From: Mycobacterium palustre
GTDB taxonomy: Bacteria; Actinomycetota; Actinomycetes; Mycobacteriales; Mycobacteriaceae
Length of the DNA stretch: 64,000 nucleotides
Direction of reading: 5' to 3'
NCBI RefSeq assembly: GCF_002101785.1
Contig: NZ_LQPJ01000095.1
Location: 1-64,000, forward strand
Shown one piece after another: positions 9,696-19,436 of this stretch. Under the pieces are notes generated by a model, which was given only the letters and a program-made list of their open reading frames with translations, ran no database searches and had not been told where the DNA came from. Position numbers and translations under genes: made by a program. Within the stretch, counting starts at the first letter, position 1. Each line of letters begins with the position of its first letter.

Positions 9696-10843
9696 GCCGC
9701 GCCCCGATCGGTTAGCCGCAGCAGCAGCGCCAGGGCCGCCTGCGCGTCGGCGGCGGACTCGGCGTCCGGATCGCGCGCCGTCGCGACCAGCTCCTCGACC
9801 GCCGCGGCGGCGAACCCGCCGATGCCCAGGTCGGTGAATTCGCCGTCTGCCGGGATGACCGCCAAATCGGTGTGACTGTCCCAGGTGCCCAGGTGGGCGA
9901 ACAGCCGCGCGTATCGGTCCAGGCATGCGTCGAGCGCGGCGCGGTCGGTGACCGTCAGCGAGCCGGTCAGCGCCAAACGGACCACGGTGCGGTCCTTTTC
10001 GGTCATCAGGTCCAGGTTCATGTCGAGGTCGGCGATGTCGCGGCTGTCGTCGACCTGGCGGTGCAGGGTGACGAACCGCCACCGGCCGACGCGCCGGGAC
10101 TCGGTGGTGACGGGGCGGGCGGGGTCGGTTTCGTCGATGTCGACGACCAGCACGTGGCCGGGATCCGATTCGACGTCGTCGAAGTTGGTGACTTCCGGAG
10201 AGCCCGAGTACCAGATGCGTCCGCTGTCGCCGACCTTGGTGAGCGAATGCTTGTCCCCCAGCGCGCCATAGTGCACCGCGCCGCGGGCCAGCGCCGCCTC
10301 GAGGTTGGCGAGCCGGATCAGGGAAGGCTTGTCGCGGTCGGGGTCGAGGGCGTCGACGCCGCCGTGGGCGACGAGGATGCGCGTGACCGGTGCGTCGGGT
10401 AGGCCCTCGAGCACCTCGGTGACCAGGTCGGTGGTCGGGGCCTTGGACCGCCACGGCGCGGCGACGATCTCGAGGCCGGGCCTGATCTCGTGGACGCCGG
10501 CGCGATCGAGCACCGTGACATTGTCGGGCCGCTCGGCGGTGAAAAGCGCGCTGGTGTAGACCGACGACGCGTCGAGCGGGTCGTGGTTGCCCGGGAGTAG
10601 GTACACCGGAATCCGTATGGCGCGCATGGCTTCCAGGGATTGCCCGATCACCTGCGGCGCGAGCTGATTGTGCTCGAAGACGTCGCCGGAGACCACGACG
10701 AACTCCGCGCCCACCTCGGCCGCGAGCGCGCCCAGGCCCGCCACCGCGTCACGGCGGGCGGCCGAATACCGCGGCTGGGCGTCGCCGGCGAGGAAGTGCC
10801 GTGTCATGCCCAGCTGCCAGTCGGCGGTGTGCAGGAATCGCAT
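9692..10843 (-). CDS. SbcD/YhaO-like metallophosphoesterase nuclease (Rv1277-type)
   Basis: A 383-aa calcineurin-like phosphoesterase of the DNA-repair exonuclease group. Visible metal-binding motifs are HTADWQLG (residues 5-12; Gln occupies the usual D-x-H histidine position, a variant seen in some family members), VVSGDVFE (about 51), LLPGNHDPLD and the later VAHGG and LGDKHS motifs. The C-terminal third is the family's capping/dimer region. An AAAGGA ribosome site lies about 10 nt before the ATG at 10843, which fixes the start. It is the first gene of a two-gene operon with the Rad50-like ATPase, so the pair resembles SbcCD/Mre11-Rad50. Confidence 0.87.
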   Translation of the reverse strand: MRFLHTADWQLGMTRHFLAGDAQPRYSAARRDAVAGLGALAAEVGAEFVVVSGDVFEHNQLAPQVIGQSLEAMRAIRIPVYLLPGNHDPLDASSVYTSALFTAERPDNVTVLDRAGVHEIRPGLEIVAAPWRSKAPTTDLVTEVLEGLPDAPVTRILVAHGGVDALDPDRDKPSLIRLANLEAALARGAVHYGALGDKHSLTKVGDSGRIWYSGSPEVTNFDDVESDPGHVLVVDIDETDPARPVTTESRRVGRWRFVTLHRQVDDSRDIADLDMNLDLMTEKDRTVVRLALTGSLTVTDRAALDACLDRYARLFAHLGTWDSHTDLAVIPADGEFTDLGIGGFAAAAVEELVATARDPDAESAADAQAALALLLRLTDRGAA

Positions 10844-11011
10844 GGTCGCGGCGTCCTTTCGGGTTGCGTCTGTCAGGGCACCGCGAAGTCTAGGACCGCC
10901 GACCGACAAGACGCGGGACCCGGCCCGGCAGGTCTCCGGGTCCGGTGAAATCCCTTGCTTCACTATCAATTCTGCCGATCGGTTGTCGGTGGGGGTGGCT
11001 AGGTTGGGGTC

Positions 11012-12011
11012 ATGGCTGGCCAGGGTGTGGATCGTGAGGCGTTGTCGATCGCCTTGGACGACATCCTGGACGCCGGCTTTGATGCGGTGGCCGAATTCGA
11101 TTGCGAGGCGTTGACGACTCCTGAGCAGCTGGCCTTGCTGGAGCGTGTTGAGCGGCCGCGCCGGCGCCTGCCGGCCCTCGAGCATCCGGTGATCAAAGCG
11201 CTGGCCCGCCAGGCGACCGCCGAGGAGCTGGGCGGCAAGCTCGCCCACGCGATAACCGAAGCGGCGCTGATCAGCCGGGCCGAAGCCGCCCGACGCGTCA
11301 ACGAGGCCGCCGACCTCGGGCCGCGCCACGGGCTGACCGGCGAGCCGCTGGCGCCGGTGCTGGCCGCCACCGCCACCGCCCAACGCCGGGGCACACTGGG
11401 CGCCGGCCACGTCACGGTGATCCGCACGTTTTCCAGCAGTTGCCCGGCTTCATCGACCCGCCACCCGCCAACACCTCCAAGCACGGCTGGCCGACGGGGG
11501 CACCAACTATCGACCCGAGCAATTGGCCGCGCTGGCCGCCACCCTGGCCGATTGCCTCAACCCCGACGGCACCTACACCGACGACGACCGCGCCCGCCGC
11601 CGCGGGCTCACCCTGGGCAGACAACGCCCCGACGGCATGTCAGAACTGCGCGGCCTGTTGACCCCCCAAGCGCGCGCCACCTGATAAGCCGTGTGGGCCA
11701 AGCCGGCCGCCCCCGGCTGCACCGTGCCCGGCCACTACAGCCAAGTCCACCACGTCACCGACCACGCCCAACGCGGCCACACCGACATCAACAACCCCAC
11801 CTTCGCCTGCGGCACCCAACACCACATCCTCAAACCCAACGGCCGGACCACCCGCAAAAACCCCAACGGCGACACCGAATGGATCCCACCCCCACACCTC
11901 GACCACGACCAACCCCGCACCAACACCTACTGGCACCCCAAAAACTCCTCCACCACAAAGACGACGACGACGACCCGTAGCAGCGCTGACGCCCCGTTGG
12001 CTAGCGTGTGA
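11012..12011 (+). pseudogene. 13E12 repeat family (DUF222/HNH) gene, decayed
   Basis: A remnant of the mycobacterial 13E12 family (DUF222 plus C-terminal HNH nuclease). The first frame reads well from the ATG at 11012 to about 11430 (DUF222 start, ending [12 protein letters not shown]). The reading then shifts frame near 11430-11440 and again near 11470, continuing as [20 protein letters not shown] to a stop at 11682-11684. The same frame then resumes directly with the family's HNH end (PGCTVPGHYSQVHHV... FACGTQHH) to a stop at 12009. The middle of the protein, roughly 150-200 residues, is missing at the 11682-11691 junction. Two frameshifts, stops and a deletion make this clearly non-functional. 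Confidence 0.82.
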
Positions 12012-12015
12012 GTCC

Positions 12016-12516
12016 GTGACTGACCGGCACACGTTGCTGCTGATGCGGCACGCGAAGTCCGACTACCCGGACGGCGTCGCCGACCATGACCGGCCGCTGG
12101 CGCCGCGCGGCATCAGGGAAGCCGGGCTGGCCGGGGCCTGGCTGCGCGCCAACGTGCCCGCGATCGACGCGGTGCTGTGCTCGACGGCGACGCGCGCCCG
12201 GCAGACGTTGGACCGAACCGGTGTCGACGCGCCCGTGCGGTACAGCGAGCGGCTCTACGGCGCCACACCGGGGGCGGTGATCGAGGAGATCAACAAGACG
12301 GCGGAGGACGTCGGCACCCTGCTGGTCGTCGGGCACGAGCCGACGACGTCTTCCCTGGCGCTGATCCTGGCCGACGGGGGCGCGGATCCCGCTCTGTTGG
12401 AACGCATTTCGGCGAAGTTCCCGACGTCGGCGATCGCGGTGCTGACAGTGCCCGGGGGCTGGGCAGGCCTAGAACCGCGCGGGGCCGCGTTGACGGGGTT
12501 CGAGGTTCCGCGCTAG
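12016..12516 (+). CDS. SixA-type histidine phosphatase (Rv1276c-like)
   Basis: A 166-aa histidine phosphatase superfamily enzyme. It starts at GTG 12016 and shows the catalytic LMRHAKSD motif (RHA replaces the usual RHG, as is common in actinobacterial SixA-like proteins), a second Arg in CSTATRARQT and the C-terminal VVGHEPT histidine motif. Length and fold match single-domain SixA phosphohistidine phosphatases. The target phosphoprotein is unknown. It begins five bases after the end of the decayed 13E12 gene and converges on lprC, whose stop codon overlaps its last four bases. Confidence 0.85.
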   Translation: MTDRHTLLLMRHAKSDYPDGVADHDRPLAPRGIREAGLAGAWLRANVPAIDAVLCSTATRARQTLDRTGVDAPVRYSERLYGATPGAVIEEINKTAEDVGTLLVVGHEPTTSSLALILADGGADPALLERISAKFPTSAIAVLTVPGGWAGLEPRGAALTGFEVPR

Positions 12517-13058
12517 GAATTCGTGGCCAGCGTCAGCTCCATCAGCTTGAGCGCCTGACCGCAGGCGTCGATGCCGGGCGCCTGGGGATTGACCCACCAG
12601 CCGACGACGCCGGCCGCGTTGCTGGCCACGCCGCAGGCACCGTTGGGATCGTCGGGCCGCATCACGATCGACTCGATGCCGGCGATGGAACGGTTTTCGA
12701 CCTTGTACTTCAAAAAGTCGGCCACTTTGCGTTCGTTGCCCAGGCTGCCCTGCTCGAACCAGAACCGGGTGATGTCGATCAGGCCGGCCGGGTTGGCCGC
12801 CTGCCAGCGGCAGATCGCGCCGACGAACGTGCTCTGAATATCGAGCGGGTCGGCGCCGACCGTCTTGGCGAGGATGTCGGTGGTCAACACCTCACATTCC
12901 TTGAGCAGGTTCGGATACTGCTGCTGGGAGTTGTTGTTGCGCGGCACATTGCCTCCGGCCTTGACGGCGTTGCCGCCGATGGATCGCGAGCAACCGGTCA
13001 GCACCAACACGATGACGAGCAGCACGGCGGCGCCGGCGCGCAGGGTTCGTCGGGTCAT
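12513..13058 (-). CDS. lprC: Lipoprotein LprC
   Basis: A 181-aa exported lipoprotein of the DUF3558 type. It has an Arg-rich N-terminus, a hydrophobic core (GAAVLLVIVLVL) and lipobox LTGC with the acylated Cys at about residue 22. Four further Cys residues (KECEVL, AICRW, NGACG, DACGQ) could form two disulfides. The ATG at 13058 overlaps the lprB stop (ATGA), so the two are co-translated. M. tuberculosis keeps the same lprB-lprC pair next to the SixA-like gene. No biochemical function is known. Confidence 0.87.
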   Translation of the reverse strand: MTRRTLRAGAAVLLVIVLVLTGCSRSIGGNAVKAGGNVPRNNNSQQQYPNLLKECEVLTTDILAKTVGADPLDIQSTFVGAICRWQAANPAGLIDITRFWFEQGSLGNERKVADFLKYKVENRSIAGIESIVMRPDDPNGACGVASNAAGVVGWWVNPQAPGIDACGQALKLMELTLATNS

Positions 13059-13630
13059 TTCGCGTTCGCAATCGATTGACGGGCCAGCTCCTTGGCGATG
13101 TCGCACGGCGGCGGGAACGGCTTCTGGCTGAAGCTGACCGACCATTCGATGAAGTCGTCCTGGAATTGGATGCCGACCTCGCACAGCGAGTCACCCAGGT
13201 TGGGCTCGTTGCCGACGGCGATGAAACCGCCGTGTCCGTCGATGTTGATGTCGTCGACGCTGGCGCGCGACAGCTCCTCGGTCTTGCGCTCGCGGCCGAT
13301 CGGGCTGCCGCGATACCAGGAAAAGGAAAAGTGCGGCCCGAGAATGCCGCCACCGGCGAGCCATTGGCAGCCGACGGAATTCTTCGCCGTGTTGACCAGC
13401 CCGGTGACCTTGGTCAGCTCCGACACCGTCTGATCGGTGATCCCGCCGCATTGCGGGAACATCGGCCCGTGGTGGCCCTCGCCGCTCCCCGGCGTCGACG
13501 ATGCCGTCGCTCCGGGCTTGTTGTCGCCGGACCCGGAGCAGCCCGCAATAGTCGGGATCAGAATCGCCAAGGCCGACGCCGCAAGGGCCAGCGCTCTCGC
13601 GCCTCGCCTAGTCCTGGTCACACGATGCAC
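13055..13630 (-). CDS. lprB: Lipoprotein LprB
   Basis: An exported lipoprotein of about 190 aa, DUF3558-like. An Arg-rich start precedes a hydrophobic stretch (ALALAASALAILIPT) and lipobox IAGC. The mature part keeps Cys residues in FPQCGG, VGCQW, SLCEVG and PPCDIAK. Two GTG codons in frame (13630 and 13621) could start it, and neither has a strong ribosome site. The longer one is given. The gene is divergent from the ABC exporter pair, with about 100 bp between them, and is followed by overlapping lprC. Confidence 0.83.
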   Translation of the reverse strand: MHRVTRTRRGARALALAASALAILIPTIAGCSGSGDNKPGATASSTPGSGEGHHGPMFPQCGGITDQTVSELTKVTGLVNTAKNSVGCQWLAGGGILGPHFSFSWYRGSPIGRERKTEELSRASVDDINIDGHGGFIAVGNEPNLGDSLCEVGIQFQDDFIEWSVSFSQKPFPPPCDIAKELARQSIANAK

Positions 13631-13731
13631 TGTAGCGGCAGCCCGGGAGTCAACCGCCGACGCCGGGCCTGAGCAGGTATTTCGGCCCCGCGCTGGCGAC
13701 CGGGAAGCCTGCCATGTGCGACAGTTACCAC

Positions 13732-15486
13732 ATGCTCCTGGCACTGCTGCGCCAGTACATCCGGCCGTACCGCGGGCCGGTGGCCGTGCTGACGGTGTTG
13801 CAGGTGATCAGCACGCTGGCGTCGCTGTACCTGCCGACGGTCAACGCCGCGATCATCGACGAGGGCGTCGCCAAGGGCGACACCGCCACCATCGTCCGGC
13901 TCGGCATGGTGATGCTGTCGGTCACCGCACTACAGATACTGTGCGCGATCGGGGCCACCTTCTTCGGCTCGCGCACCGGGATGGGCTTCGGGCGCGACCT
14001 GCGCCAAGCGATCTTCGAACACATCACCACCTTCTCCGAGCGCGAGACCGCCCGCTTCGGGGCGCCGACGCTGTTGACGCGCAGCACCAACGACGTCCGG
14101 CAGATCCAGTACCTGGTGCAGATCTCGGCGACGACGCTGGTCACCGCGCCGATCATGTGCGCCGGCGGCGTCCTGATGGCCATCCACCAGGAAGCGGCCC
14201 TGACCTGGTTGCTGCTGGTCAGCGTCCCGGTCATGGGCGTGACCAACTACTGGATCATGACGCACATGCTGCCGCTCTTCCGCGGCGTGCAGGCGTTGAT
14301 CGACGGCATCAACCGCGTGATGCGCGACCAACTGTCCGGGGTCCGCGTGGTTCGGGCGTTCGCGCGCGAGGACTTCGAGCGCGACCGGTTCGCCCGCGCC
14401 AACGCCGCGCTGTCCGATACCGCGCTGAGAGCGGGTAATTGGCAGGCGCTGATGCTGCCGGTGACCACCCTGACCGTCAACGTCTCCAGCGTCGCGCTGA
14501 TCTGGTTCGGCGGGCTGCGCATCGATCGCGGCCAGATGCAGGTCGGCTCGCTGACCGCGTTCCTGGCCTACTTCACCCAGATCCTGATGGCGGTGCTGAT
14601 GGCGACGATGACGCTGGTGGTGCTGCCCCGCGCCGCGGTGTGCGCCGAACGGATCACGGAGGTGCTGTCCGTCCGCGCCGCCGTCCAGAACCCGGCGGAA
14701 CCGCGGTTTCCGCCGGGCGGGATCACCGGCGTGGTCCGATTGGACGGCGCCACCTTCACGTATCCCGGCGCGGATCGACCCGTGCTGCAAGACATCTCGC
14801 TAACCGCGCTGCCCGGCACCACCACCGCGATCGTCGGCAGCACGGGTTCGGGCAAGTCGACGCTGGTGTCGCTGATCTGCCGGCTCTACGACGTCACCGC
14901 CGGCGCCGTTTTCGTCGACGGGATCGACGTCCGCGACTACCACACCGAGCGGCTGTGGGGGGCGATCGGGCTGGTGCCGCAGCGCAGTCACCTGTTTTCG
15001 GGCACGGTGGCGGATAACCTGCGCTACGGCAAGGCGGACGCGACCGATGCGGAGATGTGGGAAGCGTTGCGGGTGGCCGACGTCGACGGGTTCGTGCGGG
15101 CGCACCAGGACGGGCTGGCAATGCGGGTGGCCCAGGGCGGAATCAACTTATCGGGCGGCCAGCGGCAGCGGCTGGCGATCGCACGGGCGGTCATCCGCCG
15201 CCCGGCGATCTACCTGTTCGACGACGCGTTCGCCGCGCTCGACGTGCACACCGATGCGCGGGTGCGGGCGGCACTGGCGGAGGTGGCCGGCGGCGCGCAT
15301 CCGGCCACGATAATCATTGTCACACAACGTGTTTCGACAGCAGCCCAGGCCGACCAGGTGATCGTCGTCGACGGTGGGAAGCTGGTGGGGGCGGGCACTC
15401 ACGAATCGCTGCTAGCCGGCTGCCCCACCTATGCAGAGTTCGCCGACTCGCAGTCGGTGGGCGCACGCGTGGGGGGGACGCCGTGA
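13732..15486 (+). CDS. ABC exporter, membrane-ATPase half-transporter (Rv1273c-like)
   Basis: A 584-aa fused transmembrane/ATPase half-transporter. Six hydrophobic helices span roughly residues 10-300. The ATPase has Walker A GSTGSGKS (about 371-378), a Q-loop in LVPQRS and signature LSGGQRQR. Walker B reads [13 protein letters not shown], where Asp occupies the usual catalytic Glu position. That substitution marks a degenerate ATP site and is typical of one half of asymmetric heterodimeric exporters. An in-frame ATG at 13714 adds six residues, but the M. tuberculosis protein starts at the equivalent of 13732. It overlaps its partner by GTGA. Confidence 0.88.
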   Translation: MLLALLRQYIRPYRGPVAVLTVLQVISTLASLYLPTVNAAIIDEGVAKGDTATIVRLGMVMLSVTALQILCAIGATFFGSRTGMGFGRDLRQAIFEHITTFSERETARFGAPTLLTRSTNDVRQIQYLVQISATTLVTAPIMCAGGVLMAIHQEAALTWLLLVSVPVMGVTNYWIMTHMLPLFRGVQALIDGINRVMRDQLSGVRVVRAFAREDFERDRFARANAALSDTALRAGNWQALMLPVTTLTVNVSSVALIWFGGLRIDRGQMQVGSLTAFLAYFTQILMAVLMATMTLVVLPRAAVCAERITEVLSVRAAVQNPAEPRFPPGGITGVVRLDGATFTYPGADRPVLQDISLTALPGTTTAIVGSTGSGKSTLVSLICRLYDVTAGAVFVDGIDVRDYHTERLWGAIGLVPQRSHLFSGTVADNLRYGKADATDAEMWEALRVADVDGFVRAHQDGLAMRVAQGGINLSGGQRQRLAIARAVIRRPAIYLFDDAFAALDVHTDARVRAALAEVAGGAHPATIIIVTQRVSTAAQADQVIVVDGGKLVGAGTHESLLAGCPTYAEFADSQSVGARVGGTP

Positions 15487-17378
15487 CCACCCCGGCGCCA
15501 AAGCGCTCGCGCGACTTCTGGGGTTCCGCAGGGCGGCTGGTCAAACGTCTTGCGCCGCAACGCGCCCTGGCCTTCACGGTGATCGCCCTGGGGATCGCCG
15601 GCACGGCGATCGGGGTCGTCGTGCCGAAAATCCTCGGCCATGCGACCGATCTGCTGTTCAACGGCGTCATCGGCCGGCAACTGCCGGCCGGCATGACCAA
15701 GGCGCAGGCCGTCGCCGCGGCCCGCGCCCGCGGCGACAACACCTTCGCCGACCTGCTGTCCGGGATGGACGTGGTGCCGGGCCGGGGCGTGGACTTCGGC
15801 GCGGTGGCGCGCACCCTGGCGCTGGCGCTGGCCCTGTATCTGGTTGCCGCGCTGCTGATCTGGTCGCAGGCCCGACTTCTCAACCTCACCGTGCAGCGCA
15901 CCATGGTGGCGCTGCGCGCCGACGTCGAGGACAAGATTCACCGGCTGCCGCTGGCCTACTTCGACGGCCGCCAGCGCGGGGAGCTGCTGAGCCGGGTCAC
16001 CAACGACGTCGACAACGTCCAGACGTCGGTGTCGATGACGATCAGCCAGCTGCTGATGTCGGTCCTGACCGTGGTGGCGGTGCTGGCGATGATGGTGTCC
16101 ATCTCGCCGCTGCTGGCCGTGATCACCGTGCTGACCGTGCCGCTCTCGCTGTTGGCGACCCGGGCCATCGCGCGGCGCTCGCAGCGGCTGTTCACCGCGC
16201 AGTGGACCAGCACGGGACGCCTCAACGCCCACATCGAGGAGACCTACAGCGGGTTCACGGTGGTCAAGACGTTCGGCCACCAGGCCGCGGCGCGCGAGCA
16301 GTTCCGCCGCTACAACGACGCCGTGTACCGGGCCAGTTTCGGCGCCCAGTTCTTCTCCGGGCTGGTCGGGCCGGCGACGACGTTCGTCGGCAACCTCGGC
16401 TACGTCGCGGTCGCGGTGATCGGCGGGCTGCAGGTGGCCACGGGCCAGATCACGCTCGGCAGCATCCAGGCGTTCGTCCAGTACGTCCGGCAGTTCAACG
16501 CGCCGCTGAGCCAGCTGGCCGGGATGTACAACGCCCTGCAATCCGGGGTGGCAAGCGCCGAGCGGGTGTTCGACCTGCTCGACGAGCCCGAGGAGGCGCC
16601 GGCACCGCGCGAACCGGCCGCCGAGCATGCCCTGCCGCCGCCCAACGGGCAGGCCCCGGGCGGCGGCCGCGTCGAGTTCGACCACGTCACCTTCTCCTAC
16701 CGCCCCGGTGCCCCGGTGATCCACGATCTGTCGCTGGTGGCCGAGCCGGGCAGCACGGTGGCGATCGTCGGGCCGACGGGCGCCGGCAAGACCACGATGG
16801 TGAACCTGTTGATGCGGTTCTACGACGTCGATTCCGGCCGGATCCTCATCGACGGGGTCGACATCACCACGGTCAGCAGGCAATCGCTGCGATCGCGGAT
16901 CGGCATGGTGCTCCAGGACACCTGGCTGTTCGACGGGACGATCGCCGAGAACATCGCCTACGGCCGGCCCGGCGCCAGCGACGACGAGATAGCCGAGGCC
17001 GCCGCGGCGGCCTACGTCGACCGGTTTGTGCACGCCCTGCCGGCCGGCTACCAGACCCGGGTCACCGGCGACGGCGCCAACATCAGCGCGGGGGAAAAAC
17101 AGCTGATCACGATCGCCCGCGCGTTCCTGGCGCGCCCCCAGCTGTTGATCCTGGACGAGGCGACCAGCTCCGTCGACAGCCGCACCGGGGCCCTCGTCCA
17201 GCACGCGATGCGCGAGCTGCGCCAGGGCAGGACGAGTTTCATTATCGCGCACCGCCTTTCGACGATCCGGGACGCCGACCGCATCGTGGTAATCGAGTCC
17301 GGCCGCATCGTCGAGCAGGGTAGCCACGGCGAGCTGCTGGAGCGGCGCGGCGCCTACTACGCGATGACCCGCGCGTAG
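15483..17378 (+). CDS. ABC exporter partner half-transporter (Rv1272c-like)
   Basis: A 631-aa half-transporter that forms a heterodimer with the preceding gene. Its membrane domain carries a long extracellular insertion between the first two helices (about residues 60-105). The ATPase has Walker A GPTGAGKT and Walker [13 protein letters not shown] with the catalytic Glu present. The signature is unusual, ISAGEKQL rather than LSGGQ. The active site here and the degenerate one in the partner match asymmetric type IV exporters (LmrCD/TM287-288 plan). Start GTG 15483 overlaps the partner's stop. The substrate cannot be read from the sequence. Confidence 0.89.
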   Translation: MTTPAPKRSRDFWGSAGRLVKRLAPQRALAFTVIALGIAGTAIGVVVPKILGHATDLLFNGVIGRQLPAGMTKAQAVAAARARGDNTFADLLSGMDVVPGRGVDFGAVARTLALALALYLVAALLIWSQARLLNLTVQRTMVALRADVEDKIHRLPLAYFDGRQRGELLSRVTNDVDNVQTSVSMTISQLLMSVLTVVAVLAMMVSISPLLAVITVLTVPLSLLATRAIARRSQRLFTAQWTSTGRLNAHIEETYSGFTVVKTFGHQAAAREQFRRYNDAVYRASFGAQFFSGLVGPATTFVGNLGYVAVAVIGGLQVATGQITLGSIQAFVQYVRQFNAPLSQLAGMYNALQSGVASAERVFDLLDEPEEAPAPREPAAEHALPPPNGQAPGGGRVEFDHVTFSYRPGAPVIHDLSLVAEPGSTVAIVGPTGAGKTTMVNLLMRFYDVDSGRILIDGVDITTVSRQSLRSRIGMVLQDTWLFDGTIAENIAYGRPGASDDEIAEAAAAAYVDRFVHALPAGYQTRVTGDGANISAGEKQLITIARAFLARPQLLILDEATSSVDSRTGALVQHAMRELRQGRTSFIIAHRLSTIRDADRIVVIESGRIVEQGSHGELLERRGAYYAMTRA

Positions 17379-17510
17379 CAGTACCCGGCCGCCCGAAAGA
17401 CCGTAGAGAATTCGCCAAGCGGCCGGCCCGAACCTGAACGCGTCCGACGCCGAAGGCGTACTGCCTCAAGCTCCCGTCTGGCTTCCCTGATCCGGGCGCT
17501 GCCGAAACGA

Positions 17511-17550
17511 CTCCAAGAATTTATTGAGAATCCATCAAGGGCCCGGCCCC
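17511..17550 (+). promoter_or_regulatory. Upstream element, copy 1 (TTGA-N7-TCAA)
   Basis: A 40-bp segment about 47 bp before the DUF732 gene matches another 40-bp segment before embR (18003-18042) at 32 of 40 positions. Both copies contain the dyad TTGA-N7-TCAA (17524-17538 here). Sharing between two otherwise unrelated upstream regions suggests a common operator or promoter, but the binding protein is unknown. Confidence 0.45.
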
Positions 17551-17596
17551 AAGCTGAGCGAGTCCAGGGGCCGAACCCACCAGCAAAGGATTCAAC

Positions 17597-17929
17597 ATGT
17601 TCTCTCCCCGCATCACCGCAACCGTTAGCACCACCATCGGCGCCGCCGCCGTCGGGCTCGCCGTCGCCACAGCCGGCGGCGCGGCGGCCAGCACCATCGA
17701 CGACGCCTTCATCGCCGAGATGAGGGGCCTCGGCATTTCGTTCAGCTCCCCCCAGGATGCGATCAAGGACGGCCACCAGGTGTGCATCGAGCTGAACTCC
17801 GGCAAGACCGGCACCGACGTCGCCCGCGAGGTGCTGCGCCAGACCGACCTGACCACCAAGCAGGCCGCCTACTTCGTCGTCGACGCGACCAAGGCCTACT
17901 GCCCGCAACTGTCCGGCCGGCTCACCTAG
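17597..17929 (+). CDS. Secreted DUF732 protein (Rv1271c-like)
   Basis: A 110-aa small secreted protein. An N-terminal signal peptide (about residues 1-32, with TVSTTIGAAAVGLAVATAGGAAAS) precedes a short helical domain with two Cys (HQVCIEL and KAYCPQL) that probably pair. The AFIAEMRGLGI motif and the two cysteines match the mycobacterial DUF732 family. AAAGGA lies six bases before the ATG, which firmly sets the start. A hairpin follows the stop. Function is unknown. In M. tuberculosis lprA and two more genes lie between this gene and embR; here they are absent. Confidence 0.86.
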   Translation: MFSPRITATVSTTIGAAAVGLAVATAGGAAASTIDDAFIAEMRGLGISFSSPQDAIKDGHQVCIELNSGKTGTDVAREVLRQTDLTTKQAAYFVVDATKAYCPQLSGRLT

Positions 17930-17943
17930 CCAACACCCACTGC

Positions 17944-17975
17944 GATGGGGGATCCCGCTACCCGGGTCCCCCATC
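17944..17975 (+). terminator. Hairpin terminator candidate after the DUF732 gene
   Basis: GATGGGGGA (17944-17952) pairs perfectly with TCCCCCATC (17967-17975), and an inner CCCG/CGGG can extend the stem past one bulged T. It starts 14 bp after the stop codon. There is only a weak T-rich tail, as is usual for mycobacterial terminators. Confidence 0.6.
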
Positions 17976-18002
17976 CGTCATTTGGTCTCCACACGTTTTG
18001 GT

Positions 18003-18042
18003 CTCCAAGAAGTAGTTGAGGATCCATCAAGGTCCCGATTCC
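18003..18042 (+). promoter_or_regulatory. Upstream element, copy 2 (before embR)
   Basis: Second copy of the 40-bp element described at 17511-17550. Its dyad is TTGAGGATCCATCAA at 18016-18030, about 135 bp before the embR start. The remainder of the 235-bp gap between the DUF732 gene and embR holds the hairpin at 17944 and no convincing ORF. Confidence 0.45.
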
Positions 18043-18164
18043 GAATGTGGCGGTGACCCACTGATCACGTTGGCTGCGAGCACGTTTGGAGCCGCAACCG
18101 CAAAGTTCGCACCGAATCCGGTCGGCTGGTATCACAATGACAAGACGCAACACAAGGAGAGCCG

Positions 18165-19343
18165 TTGAGCGCCATGGTGGACCAGCGTCTCCAATTCGGT
18201 CTGCTCGGACCGTTGGAGATGAGCGTCGACGGCGCCCTGGTGCCGTTGGGCACCCCCAAGCAGCGGGCCGTGCTGGCCATGCTGCTGATGAACCGCAACA
18301 GCCCGGTCAGCGTCGACAGGCTCACCACGGCCCTGTGGGAAGACTGGCCGCCGTCGGGGGCGCGCGCGAGCATTCACTCGTACGTGTCCAACCTGCGCAG
18401 GCTCCTCAGCGGCGCCGGGGTCGACCCGCGAAAGGTGCTGGCCGCGGCCCCGCCGGGATATCGGCTCGCCATCGCCGAAACCGCTTGCGATCTCGGGCGA
18501 TTCATTTCCGAGAAGACCGCCGGTGTGCAGGCGGCCGCCGCCAGCCGCTTCGAGCAGGCCAGCCGGCACCTGTCGGCCGCGTTGTCCCAGTGGCGTGGGC
18601 GGGTGCTCGAGGACCTGCTGGACTTTCAGTTCGTCGACACCTTCGCCACCTCCCTCGTCGAGGAGAAGATCCTGGTCCACACCGCCAAGGCGGAGGCCGA
18701 AATCGCTTGCGGACGCGCCTTTGCCGTGATCACCGAGCTGGAAGCACTCACCTCGCAGTACCCCTACCGCGAGCCGCTGTGGGCGCAGTTGATCACCGCC
18801 TACTACCTCACCGACCGGCAATCCGACGCGCTGGCTGCCTACCGCCGTGTGAAGCAGACGCTCGCCGACGACCTCGGGATCGACCCCGGGCAGAACCTGC
18901 GCGCCCTTAACGACCGCGTCCTGCGGCAGGAACCGCTGGACGTCAGGAAGAACGCCATGACCACCGCCGCCGTCACGCTCACGGTGCTCGATCAGCGCAC
19001 CATGGTGACCGGCGAGAAGGCGGTCGCGTATCTGCGCGATGCCTCGGGCCGGCGATATCCGGTGCTGGAGGCCGCCACCCGGATCGGCCGTCTCAGCGAC
19101 AACGACATCGTCCTGGACAGCCCCAAAGTCAGCCGCCACCATGCCGTCATCGTCGACACCGGGACCAACTACGTCATCAACGATCTGCGGTCGTCGAACG
19201 GCGTGCACGTGCAGGGTGAGCGCATCCGCGCGGCCGCCGCGCTGCGCGACGGCGACCACATCCGCATCTGCGAGCACGAGTTCACCTTCGAAATCGCGGG
19301 CGCCGAGGGCACCGAGGGCGCGGGGGTCCCCACCCAGGCCTGA
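18165..19343 (+). CDS. embR: Transcriptional regulator EmbR (SARP with FHA domain)
   Basis: A 392-aa regulator. An N-terminal OmpR-like winged helix (residues 10-105, with TPKQRAVLAMLL and SIHSYVSNLRRLL) is followed by a bacterial transcriptional activation domain (about 112-280) and a C-terminal FHA phosphothreonine-binding domain (about 300-375: ATRIGRLSDND, SPKVSRHHAVI, LRSSNGVHVQ). In M. tuberculosis EmbR is phosphorylated by PknH and activates embCAB arabinosyltransferase genes, and a PknH-type kinase follows directly here. The TTG start at 18165 lies five bases from AAGGAGA. The ATG at 18174 is the alternative but is too far from that ribosome site. Confidence 0.92.
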   Translation: MSAMVDQRLQFGLLGPLEMSVDGALVPLGTPKQRAVLAMLLMNRNSPVSVDRLTTALWEDWPPSGARASIHSYVSNLRRLLSGAGVDPRKVLAAAPPGYRLAIAETACDLGRFISEKTAGVQAAAASRFEQASRHLSAALSQWRGRVLEDLLDFQFVDTFATSLVEEKILVHTAKAEAEIACGRAFAVITELEALTSQYPYREPLWAQLITAYYLTDRQSDALAAYRRVKQTLADDLGIDPGQNLRALNDRVLRQEPLDVRKNAMTTAAVTLTVLDQRTMVTGEKAVAYLRDASGRRYPVLEAATRIGRLSDNDIVLDSPKVSRHHAVIVDTGTNYVINDLRSSNGVHVQGERIRAAAALRDGDHIRICEHEFTFEIAGAEGTEGAGVPTQA

Positions 19344-19396
19344 ACCGGGTTGGGCCGCAATTGTTTATGCCGACGCGCCCAGGTCTGCCGGACGGT

Positions 19397-19436
19397 GTTG
19401 ATATGGTCGGCGGGTCTGGGCTTGTTTGGAGGGTCA
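19397..19436 (+). promoter_or_regulatory. Leader of kinase 1, repeated before pknH
   Basis: The 40 bases before the first kinase (GTTGATATGGTCGGCGGG... to the GGAGGGTCA ribosome site) recur almost unchanged before the second kinase at 21302-21343. Each copy contains a TANNNT -10-like hexamer (TATGGT at 19402; TAAGGT at 21307), but no good -35 is seen. Each kinase may therefore have its own promoter. Confidence 0.4.
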
